From Bombardia bombarda (taxonomy: Eukaryota > Ascomycota > Sordariomycetes > Sordariales > Lasiosphaeriaceae): a stretch of 64,000 bases of DNA. Positions within the stretch are counted from its first letter, which is position 1; each line of letters begins with the position of its first letter. The notes beneath the pieces are model-generated. The model saw only the letters and a list, made by a program, of their open reading frames with translations. It was not told where the DNA came from and searched no databases. The DNA lies in contig JAULSR010000001.1 in assembly GCA_030512295.1 (NCBI GenBank), positions 496,001 through 560,000 of the forward strand. Reading direction: 5' to 3'. A program made the translations under genes and the position numbers. Below are positions 1 to 9,962 of the stretch, piece by piece.

Positions 1-1648
1 TTATATAATTGGCTGATGACCCCGGGCCGGGACCCCAGTCAAAAAAAGAACCAAACTAACAATTAAACCAGGGTTGGACTGTAGACATTTAACATTTGAC
101 ACCCCGGTGGAGGTGTACATTAACGCCGGTGCTATCCGTGGGATAGAGTGGGACCCTTGAAGCCAAGGATTTGCATCATTCTGTGCTGGGTGGAGATGTT
201 CTGATTGGGAGGATACATGATCATAGGTACATCAGTTACACTCACACATTGCTAATGGTTGAATGTGAACGTGACCAATTATAGGATATATAGGCTGCTA
301 GTCTATTGACTCGGGTATGATTCATTCAAATCTTTTCAGATAGGAAGTGAATGGATAAAATATCAGACGTATGGCAAAAGCTGGCAACCCGCACTGAGTT
401 TTGTTTGAGTATGTGTGAATTTCTTTGTCCATGGTTAGTTATTGTGTTAGGACTGGAAATTACCATGAAGACCTCAGCAACATATAGAACTAAAGGCATG
501 TGCCAAGCTCTGTCTTAATCCCTTGAAGTCTTGAACTCCAGATGAAACTGCGGTCTGCCTCACAGTCTTTACGGGTGTATTCAGTGTTACGAAGGGCGAG
601 AGCAAAACTAGTCATTTCAGGGTACTTATACACAGCAGGACCCAAGGTTGTGCCCTTTCTAACCCTTCCTTCAAAGGGTTCAACTTCTAACCCTTCCTTC
701 AAAGGGTTCAACGCCAAAACAAATAAAACACCAAACAGATACCAACCCTGCTCATCCTACGTCAAGGTTAGACTCGTCGTATACAGTATCGAATAGGGAA
801 ACATGGCTAAGAAGACCAGCGAAAAGAAGACCAGACCCTCCCTTGGGAGGATAACGCAGAGGATGGTGCATAATTCCTCTCCATGGCTGGCAGATTACCA
901 CAGCAGATGGACAAAATTGAACATCTTTCCCCCTCGAAATGCATAATGGCTTGTTTCTGACCTGGTTGCCTGGGTACTGTACCAAACCCGCTTTTGAACA
1001 TCAGGCCACCGGATTACCACATCAGGAATCACCGGTAGTTCTGTAGTTCAAGTAAGCGGCGCAAAGCTAGCAGTTCAAGGGTGGGCCGCCGAGAACCCAA
1101 AGCCCTAAACCCCCTAAATCCGTCGGGCATGTCCGCTGGGGGAGGGGGGGGCCACCTAATAGCCCCGCGAACTCCACCCCAAAGTCATCTGTGACATCTC
1201 AGTAACTGAATCTGTTTGGTGACTTTGCAGTCTTGCACACTCGCACAACAGCCACGAAGAACTGCACCTTCTTTCCCACCACCACCCCGAAACGGCTGCA
1301 ATGCCCGGACCCACGCCCGCGAAAACAAGACCAAACGGCGACAAAGAAAGCGAGCCGGTTCCCCGGGTTGCGCTTTTGGATCGCCGTCTCCACAGGAGCT
1401 CCACGAGGAGGGGGATGAGAGTTCCCTTGGACGCAAGGCGCCCCTCTTCGGGCCAAGCTTCTAACCTCATGATCACCACTCCTTACTCACCACCCCGCAT
1501 CTGGGACACACTGAATAAGTCGTCACAATGGACATTTATAACCATCTTTTCCCCCTACTATCCTCGCTCAGTAAACATCCTCACCCACCTTTGTTAACAA
1601 AATAACAAAGCAGTTTAAACAACCCATCCCTCAGAAAAAAAAAAAAAA
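1..1648. other. Gene-free left edge
   Basis: I see no convincing coding region here. The stretch holds a two-unit 28-bp repeat (658-712), a G-rich tract near 1138-1152 and, at its right end, the promoter and A-rich leader of the dehydrogenase gene that starts at 1649. Short open frames have no recognisable domain and overlap each other on both strands. Confidence 0.6.
658..712. repeat. 28-bp tandem repeat, two copies, with internal hairpin
   Basis: Two adjacent copies of a 28-bp unit are identical except at the last base of the second copy. Each unit contains the inverted arms AACCCTT and AAGGGTT around a short loop, so each could form a small hairpin. It lies in non-coding DNA; no function can be assigned. 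Confidence 0.8.
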
Positions 1649-2623
1649 ATGCCCGAACGCATCAACATCATCATCACCGGCGCCGGCGGCCTCGTCGGCC
1701 CCCTCCTCGCCGCCCGCCTCCTCAACTCCCCGCAGTACCACGTCGTCCTAACCGACCTCGTCGACCCCGTCGTCCCCGCCGGCGTCGCCTACCCGCAGAA
1801 CGCCACCTGCCTCAAGGGCGACATCACCTCCCCTCCCTTCGTCGCGCAGCTCATCGCGGCCGCGCAGCCCGTCGGCGCCGTCTTCATCTTCCACGGCATC
1901 ATGTCGGCCGGCTCCGAGGCCAACTTTGAGCTCTCGCTGCGCGTCAACCTCGACAGCGTGCGCCTGCTGCTCGACCAGCTGCGCGTCGCCGCCAAGGGCG
2001 TGCGCGTCGTCTACTCGTCTTCACAGGCCGTCTTTGGGCAACCGCTACCCGCCGTGGTGGACGACAGCGTCACGCCGACGCCGCTGGGGACGTATGGCGC
2101 GCACAAGCTGATGACGGAGATTTATATCAATGAATTGACAAGGCGGGGGTTTATCGATGGGTTTATTGTGCGGTTCCCGACTATTTCGGTGAGGCCGGGG
2201 AAGCCGACGGCGGCGGCGTCGTCGTTTTTGTCCGGGATCATCAGGGAGCCGATGGCGGGGCTGGAGTGTGTGATTCCGGTGGAGGATCGGGAGTTTAGGA
2301 GTTTCCTGACGAGCCCGAGCACGGTGGTGGAGAATCTGGTGAGGGTACTGGAGATGGATAGCGATAGGCTGCCGAGGCATGTCAGGCATATTCAGTTCCC
2401 GGGGATATCGGTGTCGGTGCAGGAGATGATGGACGCGCTGGCGAAGTATGGCGGGGAGGATAAGCTCAAGTTTTTGACGGAGCGGAGGGATCCCGAGCAG
2501 GAGGCGATTGTGCGGAGCTGGCCGCAGGACTTTGATATCAGCACCCCGTTGGGGCTGGGGCTCAAGGCGGATGAGAGCGGGGAGGCGTTGGTGAAGGAGT
2601 ATATTGATAGTTTGAAGAAGTAG
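1649..2623 (+). CDS. NAD-dependent epimerase/dehydratase-type SDR (D-erythronate dehydrogenase-like)
   Basis: A single-exon gene for 324 residues, a normal length for extended short-chain dehydrogenases. The nucleotide-binding motif GAGGLVG is at residues 11-17, an acidic residue (Asp36) follows the second beta strand as in NAD-preferring enzymes, and the catalytic pair is Tyr149 and Lys153 (YGAHK), with a serine cluster at 123-125. The overall pattern resembles DenD-type D-erythronate dehydrogenases, cytosolic enzymes that oxidise four-carbon sugar acids; the exact substrate is inference. The start is the only ATG compatible with the full Rossmann fold. Fourteen A residues abut the start codon, which is unusual. 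Third codon positions are very GC-rich, more so in the first half of the gene. Neighbours give no pathway clue. Confidence 0.85.
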   Translation: MPERINIIITGAGGLVGPLLAARLLNSPQYHVVLTDLVDPVVPAGVAYPQNATCLKGDITSPPFVAQLIAAAQPVGAVFIFHGIMSAGSEANFELSLRVNLDSVRLLLDQLRVAAKGVRVVYSSSQAVFGQPLPAVVDDSVTPTPLGTYGAHKLMTEIYINELTRRGFIDGFIVRFPTISVRPGKPTAAASSFLSGIIREPMAGLECVIPVEDREFRSFLTSPSTVVENLVRVLEMDSDRLPRHVRHIQFPGISVSVQEMMDALAKYGGEDKLKFLTERRDPEQEAIVRSWPQDFDISTPLGLGLKADESGEALVKEYIDSLKK

Positions 2624-3859
2624 GTACCTGGGTAGTGAGGGGTGGTGATGTGATGTGGATGAGAACGTTAATTCAGTTAGTAATGCTATTCTAGATTGTT
2701 GTCATGCTGTGCCACGTTGGTTTCCCCCTCCTTCGCACTTTCTTGAACTGCCGGCTGTGCTCCCGAGGTGGTTTTGTATATACAGGGCAGCATTACCCCG
2801 TGGGGGAGTTGCCGGCGTTAATTTAGAGAGAGATGTATGTCTGCCGACATCCGAGCTCGGTGAGGCATTGGTTAAACCCTTGTCGTTAGCTCATCGTGTT
2901 ATTGTGTTGGTCAAATAGCCGATCAAGACAGCCGTGTTCAGGTCTTGTTTGTCACAAACATGTCATTTGCCTGTGGTATTGCAACATCCGAAAGGAGATA
3001 TAATACCGGGACTATGAGGGTCAACTTATATAATGGCCCTCAGCTGCCATGCTTTTCTCATCTTCTCCGAGCTAGTTGACATTGGTGTTCTGTTCTGCGT
3101 AATTGCTGTATAGTCCGTTGTATAGGTAATTGTAGACTATCGACATGGATGCTTCATCTTGGTGAGACGTAGACAATCAACTCTTCTCGGAAGCAGAACC
3201 GAAGGGACACGTAAACACCACACACACAAACACACAGGTCCATTTAAGCTTGATTGTTTGCATAAAAGGGAAAACATGGATCGTATCTCGTCTTGTGATC
3301 GGCAGTTGCAGGAGGTAGTCAAGAGAGCAAGATCGATCGGATCGAACCGAGTGAGCTTGTTTCCAGGGCATTGCAACGTCGGTTCGTGTATTCGGCTGTT
3401 GAATCAACCTTAAGAGCCGCTTGAAAATGATTCATTAGTAAAGTGCCCCATGTGCAGACCCTCAGAGAGGACTGGATATGATTCGTGACTTGGGACCTTA
3501 AGAAGAGACATCGCATAACAAAAGCCAAGTGTGCGCCCTGATTCATCTCGTCCCAACTCACGTTTCTTCTTTACTCACTCCACCAAGAAAAACCATCATC
3601 CACACCTTTCAACATAAAGCTTCCCAATCTTAAATAGTATTCCAGAGCACCAACCCTATCAACAGAATGGGCCAAAGGAAACAACAACAACAACCTTCCA
3701 CCACCACCACCACCACCACCAACCCCCTCAACCTCCCCCTCTCCTCCCTCCTCCCCTCCCTCACCATCCCCCTCACCAACCCCTCTGGCACCTCCTCGAA
3801 TCCCACATCTACGCCCTCCCCTCCCCTCCACCCCCCGTCAGCGCTCCCTCTCCCGACCA
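2624..3859. other. Intergenic stretch
   Basis: No gene is supported. It contains the 3' flank of the dehydrogenase gene and the leader of the sulfotransferase-like gene. From about 3680 to 3858 the DNA is a C-rich, CCA/CCT-repetitive tract that is open in several frames but has no domain; I read it as leader rather than coding sequence. Confidence 0.5.
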
Positions 3860-4824
3860 ATGCAAGTCCTCTGCGTCGGCCTCCCCCGCTCCGGCACCGA
3901 GTCCCTCGCCCAAGCCCTCGCCATCCTTGGCTACGACCACACCTACCACGGCTGGGACATTGTCTACGACTCCGAGTGCCACTCGCCCGGATGGGTGCGC
4001 CTCGTCCGCAAGAAGTGGTACCCGGACACCATCCCCAACAAAGAAGACAGAGAAATAACAGCGACCGACTTTGACGCCTTGTTGGGTCACAGCGTGGCTG
4101 TCACGGATGCTGCGGCCAGCGTGTTTGCGGCGGAGATGGTAAGGGCGTATCCCGAGGCGAAGGTGGTGTTGAATATGCGGAGGGACGTGGACGGGTGGGT
4201 GGAGAGTCTGGGGAGGACGCTGGTGAGGGCGAATGAGAGCTGGGGGTTCTGGGTGGCGAGCTGGTTGGATCGGGAGTGCTTTTGGGCGTGGCATGTGTAT
4301 GAGAGGTTCATGTGGCCGCTGTTGTTCAGGGCTGGCGGGGGTATGGTGGGATGGCGGGGCGGTTAGGGGGAATGCGAGGTGGGTTTTGGGAGGTGAGTGA
4401 GTGATGGGTTGGCCTGGGTTTGTCCCTTTTCGATGCTCCCCCCTATCCCCCTATATCTAGATTTCTTTCACTTCCCGCCTTTGATCGACTCTGTGGAATA
4501 TGAAAGCTCATGTTCCCTTCACAAACTCATATACATGATTAAAAACTAACATAAGTAGAACACTCCAGCATGATTCGCGGCCTCGTCCCCAAAGAACGAT
4601 TGCTGGAATGGTATATCGAGGACGGATGGGAGCCGCTCTGCAAGTTCCTCGGCAAGCCCGTGCCCGACGTCGAGTTCCCCCATGCAAATGCTGCAAATGG
4701 TGGATGGAAGGCTCGAGAGCTTCAGTGCAACAAGAGATGGGTCGAGAGGGCGTTTGTGAATCTGCTTTTGATCATTGTTGGCACGATTGTGGTGGGTGCA
4801 TTGGCGGTGACCTATGTCTTTTGA
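3860..4824 (+). CDS. P-loop sulfotransferase-like protein (Sulfotransfer_4 type), frame-disrupted or alternatively spliced
   Basis: The first exon encodes a PAPS-binding-like P-loop (GLPRSGTES, residues 7-15) and the helix typical of the fungal Sulfotransfer_4 family; the last exon encodes the conserved segment beginning MIRGLVPKERLLEW and a C-terminal membrane helix just before the stop. The natural intron appears to be 4393-4558 (donor GTGAGT, branch CTAAC, acceptor TAG), but joining these exons leaves one surplus base: a +1 shift near 4345-4350 separates the N-terminal frame from a clear family-like stretch (RGNARWVLG). An upstream donor GTATGG at 4341 used with the same acceptor restores one frame and gives 248 residues, skipping about 17. 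The gene could be a frameshift allele, a sequencing slip in a G run, or rescued by donor choice. Role: transfer or binding of sulfate or phosphate groups, substrate unknown. Confidence 0.65.
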
Positions 4825-4993
4825 AGCGGCGGTTCCTTTTGTTGTTTATTGTTGGCAGCAATATATGTGTCTGTCTGTGTGCATAATGGCGGTGCTGCTG
4901 CTGGAAATTTGCTTCGGTACGAGCTGAAGTTGAAGTCGGACCAGAGCAAATTCAAACAAAACCCATGAAAGAATTCGTCATCTGATCCCCACA

Positions 4994-5917
4994 TCACGCC
5001 TCGGGCCCAAAAAACCTCCTCGGCCAAATATTCAACGCCGTCTTGACTCCCCCCTCAACTGGCAGTCCCGCATGCAACGTCCTCCCATCCCCCGTCCCAT
5101 CCTCCAGCAAGTTCACCCAAAACACCGCATTCCCCGGCACAGCCTTAAACGCCAACCCGCCCTCCTCATGCTCTCTCCACACCCTCTCCTCCCCCTCCCC
5201 CCCCTTATCCCCATCTCTATCCTGCGGCGAAACCGCCTTCACCCCCGGAAACCACGTCTCCCCTCCGCCAGTAATATTACTCTGCAACGTAACAAACAGC
5301 GTCGCGGCCCGGTTATACATCCGCTTCCTGCCGACCCTCGCGTCCGCGTCCAGCACGCGCGGCCGCTTGAACCAGTCGTGGTGCAGGTCGAATTTCTGCC
5401 CGTCCGTGTAGCGCACCATCTGCATCTGGCCCATGTCGTCGCGGCCGGGAGCGAGCAGCGTGCCGAGGAAGGCTTGCGCGCGGGACAGCACGCACGCGAC
5501 GGCGTGGTCGGTGGCGGGCATGGGCGCGCTGCTGGAGGTGCGTGCCTGGGAGAGGTCGGCGCCGGTGCCGGAGCCAGTCACGGGGGAGGGCTGCAGGAGG
5601 GCGGAGCCGGTGGTGACGAGGGAGGTGGCTTCGGAGGGGGAGACGAAGTTGTGGATGTAGATGACGAGGGGGGAGAAGGAGATGAGCTGGGTTGTGTAGT
5701 TGTGGAGCGGGCAGGTGGAGGTTGGTTGTTGTGAGTGGTGCGGCGGGGTGGGATGATGGCTGGAGAGGAAGTTTGGGAGGGGGAAGAGGGGGATGGGGAT
5801 CGTGGTCTTGAGATGGTGATAGAGGTTGGGATGGATGAGGACGAGGGCGATTTGGATGAGGTAGGTTAAGATGGCGAGGTTGAGGGATTGGAGGAAGAGG
5901 CTGGTGAGGGACCTCAT
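4994..5917 (-). CDS. Membrane-anchored prolyl 4-hydroxylase-like 2OG-Fe(II) oxygenase
   Basis: An uninterrupted gene for 307 residues. Residues about 7-30 form a hydrophobic signal anchor, followed by a low-complexity Pro/His segment and the P4Hc domain (about 85-302). The iron-binding facial triad is visible as His179-x-Asp181 and distal His282, and Lys292 is placed to bind the 2-oxoglutarate carboxylate. The family hydroxylates prolines or other side chains using oxygen, Fe(II) and 2-oxoglutarate; the single N-terminal anchor suggests an ER-lumenal enzyme. The substrate is not known. The gene converges on the sulfotransferase-like gene with 169 bp between stop codons. The start is the first ATG of the open frame. 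Confidence 0.85.
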   Translation of the reverse strand: MRSLTSLFLQSLNLAILTYLIQIALVLIHPNLYHHLKTTIPIPLFPLPNFLSSHHPTPPHHSQQPTSTCPLHNYTTQLISFSPLVIYIHNFVSPSEATSLVTTGSALLQPSPVTGSGTGADLSQARTSSSAPMPATDHAVACVLSRAQAFLGTLLAPGRDDMGQMQMVRYTDGQKFDLHHDWFKRPRVLDADARVGRKRMYNRAATLFVTLQSNITGGGETWFPGVKAVSPQDRDGDKGGEGEERVWREHEEGGLAFKAVPGNAVFWVNLLEDGTGDGRTLHAGLPVEGGVKTALNIWPRRFFGPEA

Positions 5918-7241
5918 GATGAATTGGGGTGTGTGTTTTGAAATTTGACCAGCTGCTGGGTGCGTGTTGATGAGAGTGTGAGGCTCTGGTGTTGACTCAC
6001 CTCAGAATCATCAAAGACGTGCCGTTGTGAGTGAGGTTTGGGTTGAGGCCAGAATTCCGTCGGCGCCAATCTTCAAGCCGCAGACTCGGCTGAAATGGTT
6101 GGTACCGACACACCACGAAAACAGAAACTCGGAAGCGAAATGTGCAATGGATATCGATATTAGGCTGATTCTGATCGTTGGCGTGGTCAAAGTGGATTCC
6201 TCGCACGCTGCTTTTCTTGCCAGCTTGTCGATAGATTTCATTCAGTATTGAAAAGGGTTGAGACGTTGCTAACTATTCCCATGGCAGGCGCAACTTTGCG
6301 GCTACGGGTGGAGTCTACATCATTTAGTACACAAGGACTGTTGGGGTGGAAGAAGGAAGGAGCTGATGGCTCAAAGTCGATGAAACCGTAAAATGGGGAA
6401 AGAGCAACTGGCCGGTCACTTTCCGTGGCAAAAAAATGAAGCTTAAGAATGGTAAAAACTTTACGCTGAGTTGAAATTTGGAATCATTATCACACGAGAT
6501 GTCCGTTTATTCATTTCTTCTTTTATAACCCCCCTGGTATCACAAGTCTCTACAATTTCGCAAATGCCTTTTTGAAAAGGTAAATATTCCCGAATACGTA
6601 TCTGCATCATGTTGAAATACTAACGATCAAGAAGCCGAGGTTGGAGTAACGTCAAGAATATCACCTATGAAAGCTAGCAACAACTTTCAACCATTATGAC
6701 AATACACAAGTTGACAAGAAACGGAATTTTCTCCCGTCGTAGCAAGTCATCGTATGACAGCCATGTCTCATTTCCTCTGGCCCGATGGCACACAGCATAG
6801 CCTCACGGACGTTACTTTACTTGTGGTCATGTAAACCAAATGGCATGATGGGGTGACGTGACCGTCTGATAGTATAGTAGCACTTTTGTCCCACGGCACA
6901 CTGACTCTCCAACACAGAGAGCACAACACTGTCGGGAACAAATAGTTCAAGGAAACCTCGCAAGGATCTAGACTGACGCACAACAGATTAAATAACATTC
7001 CGTATTGGACTCAAAAAAGCAATGTCTTGTCTAACATAGCTGGTATCATGAAACTTTGGCCCAAACGAACTAGAACCTCACCCCCATACAATCCCAAATA
7101 AGCATTATTAGCCGGCACGTTTCCTCGCAGGGCCCCCATACACATCTCCATATGATGGTTTTTGTCTCTGAGCCCTAAACGAGAAACACACAGCCTCCAC
7201 CTTCCTCCTCCAAACACCCAACAAAGAGTCGTGGAAAAATC
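5918..7241. other. Intergenic stretch
   Basis: No coding region is supported. The left part is the upstream region of the oxygenase gene and the right part the 3' flank of the permease gene. Base composition is more AT-rich around 6420-6720. No repeats or RNA genes stand out. Confidence 0.5.
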
Positions 7242-8937
7242 TCAGACACCCTCCTCTTTGGAGTAGCCAATCGTCTCACGATCCTTGGTGGGTGCAACGT
7301 CTGCGACCGTCTCGTCGCTGAACTTGAGGTCCTCCTCAATCGTGACTGTGTCCTTAATCTTGAGCCAGATGACGGGTGCGGCAAAGACAAGCGCGGCAGC
7401 CAGGAGACCCCACTATGTTGCAGGCAAGACATGATCAGCCCATTGCCACAGACAGACAAAAAAAAAAAAGCAGGGTTCGGATAAGATAAGTACTCACAGT
7501 TGCACCAAACATGGTGTTGTACGGCGTCTTTAGCGCATCCAATCGCCAAAACACAGCAGCACCCGCAGACTGGATTCCCTTGTAGAAGCCAGCCAAGTTG
7601 GCGGCCTTTCGGCCTGAGTTGCTGAGGGCGCCCATGTACCTGGCAAAGAAAACAGCAGGTTAGTGAGTGTTTGGGGTTAACATGCGAACTTGATTGAGAG
7701 AAAGAACTCACCAGTAAATGGAGGTCTGCCACGCGGCGTCAAAGAAGCCGTAAAAGATGAGCTGGAACATGGGCGCAATGTACAGCTTGCCACCATCGGT
7801 CCAGTCCACCTTGGCGGGGAAAGTGACAGTTGGGTCCTCGGCAACCTCGCGCGTGACCTGCTGCTTCTGCCAGGCCCAGCCGCCACCCCAGATGATAAAC
7901 GTCAAGGCGAACAGGACCCCCAGGTTGGCCTTGGCCTTGACCGAACGACGGACCTTACCGTAGTCGAGGACAAAGCCCATGATGATGGCGCCGATGATCT
8001 GGGCGCCCCAGTACAGCGTTCCATTAAGCGAGCGGGTGCGGATGTTGAAGTGGGCGCCGCTGAAGTCGTTGAGCTGGTAGGTGTAGAAGACGTTGGAGGC
8101 GAAGAACATGGGGAAGAGGAGGATGATCCAGGGCGAGCGGGTGATGGTCTCGACCAGGCCCATGATCTCCGTCTTCCAGCTCGGGTTCTTCATGAGAATG
8201 ACCTTGCTGCCGTCGGCGCGCTGGACGCTGCTAGCGTTACAGAGGAAGAGGGCGAGCACGGCGCCGATGAACATCAGTACTATGAAGCCGATGTAGGTGC
8301 CGTCCGTGACCGAGCCGGCCGTCGAGTTGATGTTCTGGCCGAGCGGGATCAGGGAGCCGATGACGCCGCCGAGGTTGAAGATGATCCAGAAGATGCCAAT
8401 GTAGCGGCCCTTTTTGTTCTCGGGCGGGTAGCTCATCATGATGGTTCCCTGGGCGGTCCAAAGGAGGCCGGCGCAGATGCCGAGGAAGGCGCCGGCGAAG
8501 ACGACGAAGCCCTGGTTCTGGTTGTGGTTATACGACAGGAAGCTGGCGGCGTAGATGCAGTACCCGAGGCCGCCAAAGGAGAGGGTCAGCTTGATGCCGA
8601 GCATGTTGGCGACAGTGCCGGAGAAGAAGGCGACGATGGCAAAGGTGCTGTACAGAGCCGTGTTGGCGTTGCTCTGGGCCGTGAAGTCGAGCTGGCCGGC
8701 GCCGCCGAGGCCGCCGAGGGCGTTGAACATGCCGGGACACAAGAAGCAGACCAGGGCGACCAGGAGGAGCTGGACGATTGGCGATGCATACCAAAACTCA
8801 TGCTTGCCAATCTTGACGCCCCTGTACATCCACCCCGCGGGACGGGGTACTGACTGGGCGGAGAATTCCTCGGTTGTGCCCTCGGGGCCTGGTGTGGCAG
8901 GCACCGCCGCTGGCGTTTCTTTCTCCGTGTCGGCCAT
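7242..8937 (-). CDS. UNC93-like major facilitator superfamily membrane protein
   Basis: Three exons (8937-7712, 7639-7498, 7412-7242) give 512 residues; lengths and phases close exactly. Introns are 72 and 85 bp with donor GTGAG. The ATG at 8937 is chosen over an in-frame ATG 27 bp upstream because it has the better context (ACCATGG). After a charged N-terminus of about 45 residues there are 11-12 hydrophobic helices, with the conserved W-K/R-containing loops and the 'TAQGTIMMSYP' segment after helix 4 typical of fungal UNC93/DUF895 proteins. Members are predicted plasma-membrane or vacuolar transporters whose substrates are mostly unknown. The C-terminus is short and acidic. A long open frame on the opposite strand is a shadow of this gene. 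Confidence 0.88.
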
Positions 8938-9940
8938 GGTAAGAGCTTGATACGGGCGTCTCAAGCTTCACCAGGTGAGGTTGTTGAGTGGCTAAAGGGA
9001 GTGGAAAGTTGACGAGGAAGTGAAAGTTTCCCCAGTGAGCAGACTCCAACAACCTGGCTTCACAAGATTATGAAAATGCAAGTAAATATGAAGCGATACG
9101 TGGCGCGGATGGAAAGAGGGGTTCTGCTCTCTCTAGGCGCGTACTGTGTGTATAAGAGGGGGGAGTCAGAGGGTCGCCGTGACGAGACGAAACGGTGGTA
9201 AGTGGATGGTGAGGTCCCGCACGGCTAATAAAGGTTTCTGGACACGGGAGAATGCAGAGGTAGGGATTTTGTAGGGTGGTAGTACGACGGCGCATCGGCC
9301 TAGGGATGGATGGTAGGAATTAATCAAGGGTGGGTGAGATAGATAGGCAGAAGGTGAAGAAAGGGCTGCGAAAGGGTTGACACTGCAGTGAGAAATCCCA
9401 GCGTCCAGGATGTCTAGATGCAACTGGACATTTTTCTGGGCGTCGAATGGCAACACGGAAAGGGTGACAGCGAGAACTTGGGGTTGGGACTTGGGATGGT
9501 GCATCTGCGGGCGCATGGGCCTGGGAGCATGGGTCGGTGCATGGGCTCATGGGGGCTTGTTGCCATCGTGCCCCAGAACCCCCCCCCCCCCTTAGCACCT
9601 CTCACCGTCCCTCCCCCCAAGCTCCACGCTACGTGACAGCTCGGAATCCTTGTGCTCAAGTCTCCCCGCCTTTTTTGGGCCAAGGCGAGGCGTGGGCTTC
9701 AAGACGACACTCCATGTCCGGGTTGGAGTGTTCAATATGCAAGGAGGAAAGCGAGCGATTGGAAGATGGATTGGTATCTGTCGCAGCAGTGATCAGATCC
9801 TTCGGCATCAGTCCGTATTGGAAAAAGGGTGATCAGCTCGTGATCGATTGCTCACGCTTGGGGGGAAGCAGCGATACCTACCAGTGCAGCTTCATGTTTG
9901 GCACCCCGAGCACCTGGTTGGCCGTGGGTACTGCTCCAGC

Positions 9941-9962
9941 AGCAAGCAAGCAAGCAAGCAAA
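9941..9962. repeat. CAAG microsatellite
   Basis: About five tandem CAAG units in non-coding DNA; a simple repeat with no evident function. Confidence 0.85.

Noticed and set aside
3667..4074. Upstream ATG and 135-codon frame for the sulfotransferase-like gene
   Set aside because: It is in a different frame from the P-loop exon and is only a Thr/Pro repeat followed by a shadow of the real exon.
7690..8853. 387-codon plus-strand frame over the UNC93-like gene
   Set aside because: Low-complexity Asp/Glu/Ala-rich shadow with no domain; the minus strand encodes a clear membrane protein.
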